From Nitrososphaeria archaeon (GTDB taxonomy: Archaea; Thermoproteota; Nitrososphaeria; JACIWG01): DNA of 25,665 nt. The stretch is taken from NCBI GenBank assembly GCA_014361085.1, contig JACIWG010000001.1, positions 1-25,665 on the forward strand. Direction: 5' to 3'. A program made the translations under genes and the position numbers. The notes under the pieces were generated by a model. That model had not been told where the DNA came from. It worked only from the letters and a program-made list of their open reading frames with translations, and made no database searches. Shown here in pieces: positions 1 to 7,490 of the stretch (positions are counted from its first letter, which is position 1; the number at the start of each line of letters is the position of its first letter).

Positions 1-855
1 AAAAGCTTAGGCCATGAAGTAATATGTGTTGATAATCTTTCGAGGTCGTTAGAGGATAATGTTAGAAAATTGTCTTCAGAAAATATTCTATTACATGTTA
101 TAGATATAAGAGATTTTGAAAGATTAATTGAATCGATTAAAGGCTGCGATGTTGTCGTACACGCTGCAGCGTTAATTGATGTTGAAGAATCTCTAAAAAA
201 TCCTATATCATACTTTGAAAATAATGTGATTGGCACAACCACTGTCTCTAAAGCCTGTGTGGACTCAAATATTGAAAGACTCATCTATATTAGTTCAGCG
301 GCAGTTTACGGTGAACCAAAAAAGATTCCTGTTGAAGAAACCCATCCAAGAAACCCCCTATCACCTTATGGTTTAAGCAAACTTTTTGGAGAAAATATTG
401 TTGAACTTTATTCGAAAATCTATCGTTTAAAATATGTTAGTCTAAGACTTTTTAATGTCTTTGGCCCTGGTCAGGGGTCTAAAGGATACGCTGGTGTAGT
501 AGCAAAGTTTGTTAAAAGTGTGAAATGCGGCCAAAAACCTGTAGTTTATGGTGATGGTCTTCAAACTAGGGACTTTATACATGTACATGATGTGTGCCAT
601 GCAATAGAATGTTCTTTCAAGACAGAGTATGTTAATGAAACATACAATATAGGTTCAGGTTCGGAGACAAAAATTATAGATTTAGCTAAAAAGATTATGT
701 CACTCGCTAATGTTGAAGGTGAACCATACTTTGCGCCTCAGAGGGCTGGTGATATTAGGTTCAGCTGCGCTGACATTTCTAAGGCAAAAAAACTTTTAGG
801 CTTCTATCCTAAACTTTCACTAGAGGCTGGGCTAAAGACACTATTAGAAGCATAA
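1..855 (+). CDS. NAD-dependent sugar-nucleotide epimerase/dehydratase, 5' end outside the window
   Basis: The reading frame is open from base 1, so the start codon and the glycine-rich dinucleotide-binding loop lie upstream of the window. The first visible residues (KSLGHEVICVDNLSR) match the second strand of an extended-SDR Rossmann fold, with the acidic residue that binds the NAD ribose. Further on are the ISSAAVYGEP segment and the YGLSK catalytic Tyr-x-x-x-Lys motif. Then come LRLFNVFGPGQ and TRDFIHVHDV, typical of the UDP-glucose 4-epimerase/dTDP-glucose 4,6-dehydratase class. Such enzymes interconvert or dehydrate nucleotide sugars for cell-surface glycans or protein glycosylation. The exact substrate cannot be read from the sequence. 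A TTG at 70 could be called as a start, but conserved fold sequence precedes it, so it is internal. The family is secure and the specificity is not. Confidence 0.88.
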   Translation, partial: KSLGHEVICVDNLSRSLEDNVRKLSSENILLHVIDIRDFERLIESIKGCDVVVHAAALIDVEESLKNPISYFENNVIGTTTVSKACVDSNIERLIYISSAAVYGEPKKIPVEETHPRNPLSPYGLSKLFGENIVELYSKIYRLKYVSLRLFNVFGPGQGSKGYAGVVAKFVKSVKCGQKPVVYGDGLQTRDFIHVHDVCHAIECSFKTEYVNETYNIGSGSETKIIDLAKKIMSLANVEGEPYFAPQRAGDIRFSCADISKAKKLLGFYPKLSLEAGLKTLLEA

Positions 856-894
856 TTTTATGGTGCTCAACTGTTTCCCCTTGATGGTCAAAAG

Positions 895-904
895 TTAAAA
901 TATT
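895..904 (+). promoter_or_regulatory. TATA-box candidate for the URO-D-like gene
   Basis: TTAAAATATT is centred about 28 nt before the ATG at 927 and preceded by purines (possible BRE). The spacing predicts transcription starting at or within a few bases of the ATG, giving a leaderless mRNA. Inferred from sequence only. Confidence 0.5.
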
Positions 905-926
905 CTTGCAAACCCTATAACAGTAC

Positions 927-2099
927 ATGAACCCAAGAGAACGTTTTATTAAAGCATTATCTCGTGAAAAGCCTGATAGGGTGCCCATGTTTGTTTTTGG
1001 AATAAACGGTTCCGTCCTAGAAAAACTTCTCGGTAGACCTGTTATGCAGAGGAATCCGAAAGCTTATCTTGAAATGTGCTCTAAAGGCGAGGTTGAGAAA
1101 GCAAATCTGCTTACAGTTGAAGACCATATAGAGTTGGTTGAAAGGTTTGATTTGGATGCTGTGAGGGAAGTTAATCAGGTTGGAGGCTGGCTTATAGACC
1201 CAAGGTGGGAATATTTTCCAAAAGACTGTAAGGTAGTTAAAAAGGGTGAAAACCTTTGGGAAATAGATGGGGTGCCAGTACAATATATGCCCGAAGTTAA
1301 CTCACTTTATGTCCTGAAACCTTTTCTTCCAACAGACCCTGATAATGCTAAAGAGTTTCTTAAAAGTATATGGAATGATGTGACAGTTCCGGACCAAGAA
1401 ATAGTGGTTTTAGAAAAGATTGCAAGCAGATTAAAGGGTAAAAGGTTCATTTTGTCTGTAATACAGGGCACTTTCCTACCATTCTTTTCACCTTCAACAC
1501 ATATGATGGTGTGGTTGCACAGGAATCCTGACGTATTAAAAATGTGGTTGGACTATTATCTTAGGGTTAACATTGAACGTGCGAAGGCAAAAATAGATGC
1601 TGGTGCAGAGGGTATAATAGAAAATGATGATTATGCTACAACAATGGGTCCAATGATTTCTCCAAAATATTTTAGAGACCTAATTATACCTAACTTGAAA
1701 CGATTATGTGATGTAGTGCATAAAAAGGGTGCATTTTTTATTAAACATACTGATGGAAATATTTCTTTAATATTAGAAGATATCATTAACACTGGTATAG
1801 ATGGTATTCATCCCATAGAAAAGAAGGCTGGAATGGACATTGGGCAAGTTAAAAAAGTGTATGGTAAAAGAGTTTGCGTTATAGGCAACATAGAAGGTTC
1901 ACTTGGTGGTGAAAGAGGCAAGGAACATATCGTAAACGAGACTCTTGAACTACTAAAATCTACTGCCCCAGATGGAGGATATATAATGACAACAAGTAAT
2001 GTTATAACCTCAGACGCTAAAGTTGAAAATTTTCTTGCATGGGTTGATACTGTAAAAAAGTTTGGAAGATATGAGGACCAGAAGTTTAGAAAAACCTAA
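927..2099 (+). CDS. Uroporphyrinogen decarboxylase (URO-D) superfamily protein, not HemE
   Basis: This 390-aa protein has the URO-D/cobalamin-independent methyltransferase superfamily layout. An N-terminal MNPRERFIKAL...KPDRVP segment is followed by ENDDYATTMGPMISPKYF, then KHTDGNISLILEDIINTGIDGIHPIE and a late VIGNIEGS segment. True HemE carries an N-terminal WxMRQAGR-type substrate motif, which is absent here. Corrinoid methyltransferases of the MtaA type bind zinc through His-x-Cys plus a distal Cys. Here the equivalent motif reads H274-T-D276-G, so the first Cys is replaced by Asp. The protein therefore belongs to the large poorly characterised URO-D-like group, some members of which demethylate small methylated compounds. 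No corrinoid protein or methyltransferase partner is visible nearby. The ATG at 927 sits about 28 nt after a TATA-like element. The substrate is unknown. Confidence 0.82.
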   Translation: MNPRERFIKALSREKPDRVPMFVFGINGSVLEKLLGRPVMQRNPKAYLEMCSKGEVEKANLLTVEDHIELVERFDLDAVREVNQVGGWLIDPRWEYFPKDCKVVKKGENLWEIDGVPVQYMPEVNSLYVLKPFLPTDPDNAKEFLKSIWNDVTVPDQEIVVLEKIASRLKGKRFILSVIQGTFLPFFSPSTHMMVWLHRNPDVLKMWLDYYLRVNIERAKAKIDAGAEGIIENDDYATTMGPMISPKYFRDLIIPNLKRLCDVVHKKGAFFIKHTDGNISLILEDIINTGIDGIHPIEKKAGMDIGQVKKVYGKRVCVIGNIEGSLGGERGKEHIVNETLELLKSTAPDGGYIMTTSNVITSDAKVENFLAWVDTVKKFGRYEDQKFRKT

Positions 2100-2125
2100 T
2101 ATACTCAAACTTTTTTATTTTTATA

Positions 2126-2133
2126 AAAGGTGG
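2126..2133 (+). promoter_or_regulatory. Ribosome binding site that fixes the PDO start
   Basis: AAAGGTGG lies 6 nt before the ATG at 2140. It favours that ATG over the upstream in-frame start at 2062, which would overlap the preceding gene and add about 26 residues with no family match. Confidence 0.6.
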
Positions 2134-2139
2134 AGTAGA

Positions 2140-2775
2140 ATGCCCATTTTATCTGAAAAGGTAAGGTCACGTGTTAAGAGCATCTTTAGTGAACTTGAAT
2201 CACCTGTAAAGCTAGTACTGTTTACTCAGGAGTTTGAATGTGAAACATGTGCTGACACTAGACAGCTTCTTGAAGAACTTTCATCCCTCTCTGAAAAGAT
2301 TAAGCTTGAAGTTTACGATTTCGTCTCAGACAAAGATAGGGTTGAAAAATATAAGATTGACAAGATTCCAGCAATTGTTGTTGAAGGTAAAAAAGATTAT
2401 GGTATAAGATTCTACGGCATTCCAGGAGGATATGAATTCAATTCCCTATTACATGCTATACAGATTGTTTCTTCACAAAATTCAGGCCTTTCTCAGGAAG
2501 TAAAAAACATGCTTAAATCGTTGACAAAACCAATTCACATTCAAGTCTTTGTAACCTTAACATGCCCATACTGTCCAATGGCTGTTGAAACAGCACATAA
2601 GATTGCTTTAGAAAGCGACCTTGTTAGGGCTGAAATGATTGATGCAACAGAATTTCCGCATCTAGCAAACAAGTATCAAGTTTTTGCTGTACCAAAGGTT
2701 GTAATAAACGATAAAATTAGCTTTGAAGGAGCGCTTCCAGAACTCTCGTTTGTTAGACACGTCCTTAAAGCCTAA
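2140..2775 (+). CDS. pdo: Protein disulfide oxidoreductase (glutaredoxin-like, two thioredoxin folds)
   Basis: The 211-aa protein contains two tandem thioredoxin-fold units, as in archaeal PDO. The first has a C34-E-T-C37 redox site followed by a cis-proline segment (KIPAIVVE). The second has the classic C142-P-Y-C145 site and its own cis-proline segment (AVPKVVIN). PDO catalyses thiol-disulfide exchange in the cytoplasm and is typical of thermophilic archaea and bacteria that stabilise intracellular proteins with disulfides. It can also pass electrons from thioredoxin reductase. The start at 2140 follows a good ribosome binding site and leaves a 40-nt gap after the URO-D-like gene, so the two are probably cotranscribed. 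A run of seven T follows the stop at 2798-2804. Confidence 0.9.
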   Translation: MPILSEKVRSRVKSIFSELESPVKLVLFTQEFECETCADTRQLLEELSSLSEKIKLEVYDFVSDKDRVEKYKIDKIPAIVVEGKKDYGIRFYGIPGGYEFNSLLHAIQIVSSQNSGLSQEVKNMLKSLTKPIHIQVFVTLTCPYCPMAVETAHKIALESDLVRAEMIDATEFPHLANKYQVFAVPKVVINDKISFEGALPELSFVRHVLKA

Positions 2776-2797
2776 AAATTCAGCTTCTAAACCTCCA

Positions 2798-2810
2798 TTT
2801 TTTTCTTTAT
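2798..2810 (+). terminator. Oligo-T terminator candidate after pdo
   Basis: TTTTTTTCTTTAT lies 23 nt past the pdo stop and before the promoter of the fumarase genes. Archaeal RNA polymerase terminates on such T-runs without needing a hairpin. Confidence 0.45.
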
Positions 2811-2875
2811 ATTTTAAAATATGCAGCCAAAATAAATTCGAACTTAGGTAACCTTAATTTGCTTCAAAGTTTAAA

Positions 2876-2883
2876 CTTATATA
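2876..2883 (+). promoter_or_regulatory. TATA-box candidate for the fumarase operon
   Basis: CTTATATA is centred about 27 nt before the ATG at 2907. This position predicts a leaderless transcript beginning near 2905. It argues against the in-frame TTG at 2859, which lies upstream of the promoter, and makes the ATG at 2892 unlikely. Confidence 0.6.
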
Positions 2884-2906
2884 CTTTAACCATGTCGTTC
2901 ATCGTC

Positions 2907-3788
2907 ATGGAAGATCTTGTCAATCTTCTATCCAAATTTATTAGGCTTGTCGCAATAAGATTACCTGATGACGTATACAATGCCCTAAAAGAGCTTTCCT
3001 CCAAAGAAAATTCTTGTTGGGGAAAGGAGGTGTATTCGATCATGTTCGATAACATTAAACTTGCATTAGAAAAGAATGTGCCAGTGTGCCAGGATACTGG
3101 TGTACTAATGTTTTTTGTTGACGCTGGAGCAGATTTCCCCTACCTAAACGTTTTGCCAGACGCTATTCATGCTGCGACCATTAGGGCTACAGAAGAGGCT
3201 CCATTGCGCCCTAATGTGGTTGAACCTTTTACAGAAAAGAATACTGGAAACAATGTTGGTACAAGACTGCCTTGGATAGAATGGAACATTCTACCTAATA
3301 CCAGTTATTCTAACATAACATTATACCTTGCAGGTGGCGGCACGTCTTTGACGGGACAGGCTAAAGTTCTTCCACCTGCATCAGGTTTTAAGGGTGTTAT
3401 AGAATTTGTTCTAGAAGTGATCTCAAGCTACGGTTTAAATGCATGTCCCCCATTCCTTGTTGGTGTAGGCCTTGGAACAACAGTTGAAACAGCCGCAATT
3501 CTATCTAAAAGGGCTCTTCTTAGACCAATTGGCTCAAGAAATCCTGATCCGAATGCTGCCTCTCTAGAAAAAATTCTTTATGATAAGATAAATGGTCTTG
3601 AAATCGGTCCTCAAGGTTTAGGAGGTTCCACCACAGCCTTGGCTGTCCACGTGGAATATTCAGCGAGACATCCTGCAACTTTAGCTGTCGGCGTCTCAAC
3701 AGGCTGCTGGGCTCATAGGAGAGGTACTATGAGATTAAAATCTGATTTAAGCTACGAACTACCATCATATGAGGGTGTTGAACTATGA
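2907..3788 (+). CDS. fumA: Fumarate hydratase class I, alpha (N-terminal) subunit
   Basis: This subunit of an Fe-S hydro-lyase reversibly hydrates fumarate to malate in the citric acid cycle. L(+)-tartrate dehydratase is a close relative and cannot be excluded. The 293-aa protein carries the family's three cysteine sites that hold a 4Fe-4S cluster: C61 in CQDTG, C180 in NACPPFLVGVGLGTT and C267 in STGCWAHRR. Conserved NVVEPFTEKNTGNN and IGPQGLGGSTTAL segments are also present. The start at 2907 was chosen because the TATA element at 2876-2883 fits leaderless transcription from there. Its last codons overlap the next gene by 4 nt (ATGA), so the two subunits are translationally coupled. Splitting class I fumarase into two genes is usual in archaea. 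Confidence 0.92.
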   Translation: MEDLVNLLSKFIRLVAIRLPDDVYNALKELSSKENSCWGKEVYSIMFDNIKLALEKNVPVCQDTGVLMFFVDAGADFPYLNVLPDAIHAATIRATEEAPLRPNVVEPFTEKNTGNNVGTRLPWIEWNILPNTSYSNITLYLAGGGTSLTGQAKVLPPASGFKGVIEFVLEVISSYGLNACPPFLVGVGLGTTVETAAILSKRALLRPIGSRNPDPNAASLEKILYDKINGLEIGPQGLGGSTTALAVHVEYSARHPATLAVGVSTGCWAHRRGTMRLKSDLSYELPSYEGVEL

Positions 3789-4378
3789 ATTTTGTATTAA
3801 ATACTCCATTAAAAGATGATGATTTGGAGAAGGTTAATGTTGGAGACATAGTTTACCTAAATGGTGTCATTGTAACCGCAAGAGATGCTGCGCACGAGAG
3901 ATTTTTGAAGCATGGTCAAATGCTGCCCATAAGTTTAAGAGGTCTCCCAATATTTCATGCAGGCCCAATAGTTAAAAGGGTTGACGGAACATGGCGTATT
4001 GTATCGATTGGACCTACAACCAGTATGAGAATGGAGTCTCTAGAATATGATTTTATAGAAAGGTCTGGTGTTAAGATGATTATAGGGAAAGGTGGAATGG
4101 GCCATAGAACAGTTGAAGCCTGTAAAATGTTCAAGGCTGTTCACGCAATCTTTCCAGGAGGATGTGCTGTTGTTGCAGCTGAAATGGTTAAAAGGGTTTT
4201 AGGTGTAGAATGGCTTGACCTAGGTGTGCCTGAAGCTCTATGGATTATGGAGGTTGAAAACTTTGGCCCACTTATAATATCAATTGACACTAAGGGAAAT
4301 AATTTGTTTGAGGAAAGATTAAAGGTGATAAACAGTAAAAAGCTCGATTTACTGAAAAATTTGGATAAAATTTTTTAA
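3785..4378 (+). CDS. fumB: Fumarate hydratase class I, beta (C-terminal) subunit
   Basis: This 197-aa protein is the C-terminal partner of the class I fumarase/tartrate dehydratase. Conserved features are the VGDIVYLNGVIVTARDAAHER segment near residues 19-40, then GLPIFHAGPIV, SIGPTTSMRMES and MIIGKGGMGHRT. They match the beta subunit that completes the active site over the alpha-subunit Fe-S cluster. The start overlaps the alpha stop by 4 nt, which fits equimolar production of the two chains. An A/T-rich stretch with a T-run follows the stop. The only real uncertainty is whether the complex acts on fumarate or on tartrate. A single copy in an archaeal housekeeping context favours fumarate. 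Confidence 0.92.
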   Translation: MNFVLNTPLKDDDLEKVNVGDIVYLNGVIVTARDAAHERFLKHGQMLPISLRGLPIFHAGPIVKRVDGTWRIVSIGPTTSMRMESLEYDFIERSGVKMIIGKGGMGHRTVEACKMFKAVHAIFPGGCAVVAAEMVKRVLGVEWLDLGVPEALWIMEVENFGPLIISIDTKGNNLFEERLKVINSKKLDLLKNLDKIF

Positions 4379-4388
4379 TCAAAAATTC

Positions 4389-4406
4389 TTATAAAATAAT
4401 ATATAA
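4389..4406 (+). promoter_or_regulatory. TATA-like A/T tract before the M20 gene
   Basis: The tract TTATAAAATAATATATAA offers two overlapping TATA registers, centred near 4394 and 4401. The first gives a short leader. The second gives an almost leaderless mRNA starting near the ATG at 4430. A GAGGTG motif at 4418-4423 would serve as ribosome binding site only if transcription starts upstream of it. Confidence 0.4.
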
Positions 4407-4429
4407 TCGTATAATATGAGGTGTATGTA

Positions 4430-5818
4430 ATGTCTCTGGGGTTTGATGCTAAAAGGGTTGTTGACAGAATTTTATCTAAAAGAGACTACATTGTTGAAGA
4501 AGTTAGAAAGCTTCTAAGAATGCCAAGCATTTCTGGTACAGGTGAGGGTATAGAGGATGTTGCAGGATACTTGAGAGACTGGATAAGAGATAGGTTGGGT
4601 GCAAATACTACACTATTAAGGTATGGCGGCCACCCTATCGTATACGGTAAACTTGATTCTAGAAAAGAGAAAACAATAATATTCTATAACATGTATGATG
4701 TTCAGCCAACAGGTCCACTGGAGCTCTGGTCATCTCCACCATTTGAGGCAAGGATTGTTGAAGACAAGATTATTGCTAGAGGTGCTACAAACACGAAGGG
4801 TGCTCTCATGTCAACACTATTAGGTTTTGAAGCCATGGTTGAAGTTTTAGGTGAATCGCCTGTAAACATAATATTTGCACTTGAAGGTGAAGAGGAGCTT
4901 GGTTCACCGAGCATGCCAAAGTTTGTTGAAGATAAGAAGGTTGAGCTTCAAGAAGCTGACACAGGCCTTTTCACTATACCTTCGGAGGTTGAAGTGGGTA
5001 AGCCTAGGATCCAGCTTGGAAACAAGGGTATTGTTTTCATTGAATTAAAGTGTAGTACGAGCGAGTACGAGGTTCATGGAAGCTATAGTAGAGGATTCTA
5101 TAATCCAGCGGTCATACTAAGTAAGATTGTCTCTGAACTAATTGACCCACATTTTGGTCCAAAAATTCCATGGCTTGAAGAAAAGACTGTGCTTCCGACT
5201 CCAGAAGATCTGCTGTTGCTTGACCAGCTTATCGAATGCACTCCACTAGAAAAGATGATGGAATCGCATGGAATAAAATATTCTAGACTTAAAGGTCGTG
5301 AATGGTATCAGGCTGTATTCTTTAAACCAAATGTTAACGTTGACGGTTTCGCTGCAGGATATACTGGTCCAGGAACTAAAACAGTATTGCCGAATGAGGC
5401 GACCTTAAGAATAGATTTCAGAATTGTGCCAAATATTGAGCCAGAAGATGTTATTGAAGGCTTTAAAGTTCTTATTGAAAGGCTCGGCTTCTCTGATATG
5501 GTTGAAGTTAATGTGTTGGACGGTTACACTTGGAGTAAGATAAGTCCTAATGCTCCAGTTGTAGAAGTTGCAAAGGAAGCCTATTCTGACATGGGTGTTA
5601 AACCATACATTATTCCATTGATTACCGGTTCAGCTCCAATGCACCTTTTCACTAGAGTGTTAAAGATTCCTGTTATTGTAACAGGCCCAGGCCATGGTGA
5701 ACGCGCTCACGCTCCAAACGAATTCATAACAGTCGACACCACTTGGAAGACTGCATCATATGTAGTACATTTAACGAACAGACTCGTTTCATGTGAAAAG
5801 AATTTAAGGCTTCTTTAA
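4430..5818 (+). CDS. M20-family peptidase-like protein with a non-canonical metal site
   Basis: The 462-aa protein has the fold signature of M20 di-zinc peptidases and deacylases, the group containing carnosinases, PepV and ArgE/DapE-like enzymes. The motifs appear in order: YDVQP near residue 90, RGATNTKG near 117-124, EGEEELGS near 152-159, a dimerisation-type central part, and AHAPNEF near 426-432. In canonical members the first motif is H-x-D and the second contains an Asp that bridges two metals. Here those positions are M88 and N121, while the Glu pair (E155/E156) and H427 remain. The usual ligand Asp after the AD motif also seems absent by eye alignment. The protein may therefore bind one metal, use other ligands, or be non-hydrolytic. 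Start ATG 4430 has GAGGTG 6 nt upstream. The in-frame GTG at 4421 is less likely. The substrate is unknown. Confidence 0.8.
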   Translation: MSLGFDAKRVVDRILSKRDYIVEEVRKLLRMPSISGTGEGIEDVAGYLRDWIRDRLGANTTLLRYGGHPIVYGKLDSRKEKTIIFYNMYDVQPTGPLELWSSPPFEARIVEDKIIARGATNTKGALMSTLLGFEAMVEVLGESPVNIIFALEGEEELGSPSMPKFVEDKKVELQEADTGLFTIPSEVEVGKPRIQLGNKGIVFIELKCSTSEYEVHGSYSRGFYNPAVILSKIVSELIDPHFGPKIPWLEEKTVLPTPEDLLLLDQLIECTPLEKMMESHGIKYSRLKGREWYQAVFFKPNVNVDGFAAGYTGPGTKTVLPNEATLRIDFRIVPNIEPEDVIEGFKVLIERLGFSDMVEVNVLDGYTWSKISPNAPVVEVAKEAYSDMGVKPYIIPLITGSAPMHLFTRVLKIPVIVTGPGHGERAHAPNEFITVDTTWKTASYVVHLTNRLVSCEKNLRLL

Positions 5819-5830
5819 ATCTTAAGCAAA

Positions 5831-5840
5831 GTTTAATATT
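5831..5840 (+). promoter_or_regulatory. TATA-box candidate for nnr
   Basis: GTTTAATATT is centred about 28 nt before the ATG at 5864, consistent with leaderless transcription. No ribosome binding site is seen before that ATG. Confidence 0.5.
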
Positions 5841-5863
5841 GTAGGTGTAACAAGTTAAATATA

Positions 5864-7420
5864 ATGGTAAACAACATACTAGACTACCTTAAAAGCTTCA
5901 TCTCTAAGGAAGTTTCTGGAGAAGATATGTCCGCTATAGAGGAGAATGCTGTCAGCCTAGGTCTTCCTAGGCTTCTATTGATGGAAAATGCGGGTGCAGG
6001 TGTAGCCGATTTTATAATAAGAAATTATGGCATAAACTTTAGGAACATATTATTTGTTTGCGGGACCGGAAATAATGGTGGAGATGGTTTTGTCGCCGCT
6101 AGACACTTAAGAAACATTTTTTTCAAGGTTAAGGTTATACTTTTAGGTAAACCTTCTGAAATCAAAAGTGAGGAGGCTAAAGTAAACTGGCTTATGATAG
6201 AGAAGATGGATGATGTTGAAAAATTTTTTCTCACAGACACTTCCTTAACAAACATCTTGAATAGTCTTTTAAAAGAATGTGATATAGTTGTTGATGCAAT
6301 ACTTGGTACGGGTGTTAAGGGAACTTTAAGGGAACCAATAAAATCTGTTGTTGAAGCAATAAATTTGTCTGGAAAACCTGTTGTAGCAGTTGACATTCCA
6401 ACAGGCTTAAACCCTTCCACAGGAGAAGTTCACGGTGAAGCTATTAAAGCATCATATACGATAACATTTCATAAAATGAAGGTTGGCTTGCTTGGGAGAA
6501 AAGATTATACTGGAGAAGTTGTTGTAAAAGATATAGGCATACCTTTTGAAGCAGAATTTTTCACGGGACCAGGTGATCTTAGAAGGGTTATGAAGCCTAG
6601 AAAGTCTTACAGCCACAAAGGTGATTACGGTACAGTACTAGTTGTAGGCGGATGCGAATTCTATTCTGGCGCTCCCACACTTGCTGCCCTATCATCTTAT
6701 AGGACTGGAGCTGGACTAGTGTACATAGTCGCACCATCCTCTATCGCATCATCAATTAGGCCAATTTCTCCAGACCTGATCGTTTATCCAACCAATTCTC
6801 AGCATCTAAAATTAGATGATGTTGAACTAATAAAAGGTCTTCTTCCAAAGGCTGACGTTGTTGTAATCGGCCCAGGTATCGGTCTCCATCCTGAAACAAT
6901 TGAGCTTGTTCATGAAGTTTTAAGAATCTGTAAGGGTGTATCCAAAGTTGTCTTAGACGCTGACGGGTTTAAAGCTGTAAAGGATGCCCCACACCTCCTT
7001 GATGGAACAGTAGCCACTCCTCATGCTGGAGAATTCAAACATGTTTTCGATATTCTTGTTGGGGAAAGGTGGTGGGAACGTATTGATTCCGCTGTCGAAG
7101 TCGCGAAAAAATATAATTTTACCCTCCTTCTCAAGGGCCACGATACCCTTATAACTGACGGATACCGGGTTAAGGTTAATCGTTGGTCTACATCCGGTTT
7201 GGCAGTTGGAGGAAGTGGTGACGTGCTTTCAGGCATCTTGGGAACTTTTATATCATGGGGAAACGACTACTTTTCTTCAGCCGCCGCAGCTGCCTACGTG
7301 CATGGTGACGCTGGTATAAAGGCTGTCTCAAAAAAGGGCTTTCATATTCTTGCATCAGACCTATTAGATGAATTGCCTGACGTTTTGAAACCATTTGACA
7401 GGGAAGTCGAAGGTTCCTAA
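5864..7420 (+). CDS. nnr: Bifunctional NAD(P)HX epimerase / ADP-dependent NAD(P)HX dehydratase
   Basis: The 518-aa protein repairs hydrated, inactive NADH and NADPH. The N-terminal YjeF_N domain (about residues 1-220) epimerises the R and S hydrates. It shows MENAGAGVADFI and GTGNNGGDGFVAARHL, plus DAILGTGVKG and DIPTGLNPSTGEVHGEAIKA. The C-terminal ribokinase-like domain (about 240-510) dehydrates the S form using a nucleotide. It shows HKGDYGTVLVVGG, GPGIGLH, LDADGFKAV, KGHDT and the GGSGDVLSGILG anion-hole/catalytic Asp motif. The two-domain fusion and length are normal for archaea and most bacteria. It stands alone between a possible leaderless promoter and smc and is probably constitutive. 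Confidence 0.95.
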   Translation: MVNNILDYLKSFISKEVSGEDMSAIEENAVSLGLPRLLLMENAGAGVADFIIRNYGINFRNILFVCGTGNNGGDGFVAARHLRNIFFKVKVILLGKPSEIKSEEAKVNWLMIEKMDDVEKFFLTDTSLTNILNSLLKECDIVVDAILGTGVKGTLREPIKSVVEAINLSGKPVVAVDIPTGLNPSTGEVHGEAIKASYTITFHKMKVGLLGRKDYTGEVVVKDIGIPFEAEFFTGPGDLRRVMKPRKSYSHKGDYGTVLVVGGCEFYSGAPTLAALSSYRTGAGLVYIVAPSSIASSIRPISPDLIVYPTNSQHLKLDDVELIKGLLPKADVVVIGPGIGLHPETIELVHEVLRICKGVSKVVLDADGFKAVKDAPHLLDGTVATPHAGEFKHVFDILVGERWWERIDSAVEVAKKYNFTLLLKGHDTLITDGYRVKVNRWSTSGLAVGGSGDVLSGILGTFISWGNDYFSSAAAAAYVHGDAGIKAVSKKGFHILASDLLDELPDVLKPFDREVEGS

Positions 7421-7424
7421 ACCA

Positions 7425-7440
7425 TTTTTAAAAAATTATT
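7425..7440 (+). promoter_or_regulatory. A/T-rich promoter candidate for the smc operon
   Basis: TTTTTAAAAAATTATT is centred about 44 nt before the smc ATG. The normal archaeal spacing would put transcription start near 7460, right at an ATG at 7461 that opens a 9-codon reading frame. The T-run could also end nnr transcripts. Confidence 0.35.
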
Positions 7441-7460
7441 AACATAATGTTCTTACTCTT

Positions 7461-7490
7461 ATGCTGTATAGATTAGAATGCTGTATATAA
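7461..7490 (+). CDS. Possible 9-residue leader ORF overlapping the smc start (speculative)
   Basis: ATG 7461 begins a short frame (MLYRLECCI, stop at 7488-7490) that ends 10 bases inside smc in another frame. It begins where the A/T-rich element at 7425-7440 would place a leaderless transcript. The same 10-mer, ATGCTGTATA, recurs at the smc start (7478-7487). It may be a coupling peptide or only a local duplication. There is no homology support. Confidence 0.15.
   Translation: MLYRLECCI

Noticed and set aside
2062..2139. Upstream start for the disulfide oxidoreductase overlapping the URO-D-like gene
   Set aside because: The ATG at 2140 has a good ribosome binding site at proper spacing and gives the usual family length.
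2859..2906. TTG 2859 as start of the fumarase alpha subunit
   Set aside because: The TATA-like element at 2876-2883 lies downstream of it, so that codon would not be in the transcript. The extra residues match nothing in the family.
6025..6420. 131-codon minus-strand frame inside nnr
   Set aside because: It lies fully within the conserved NnrE domain, has no promoter or ribosome binding site, and its composition is that of an antisense shadow.
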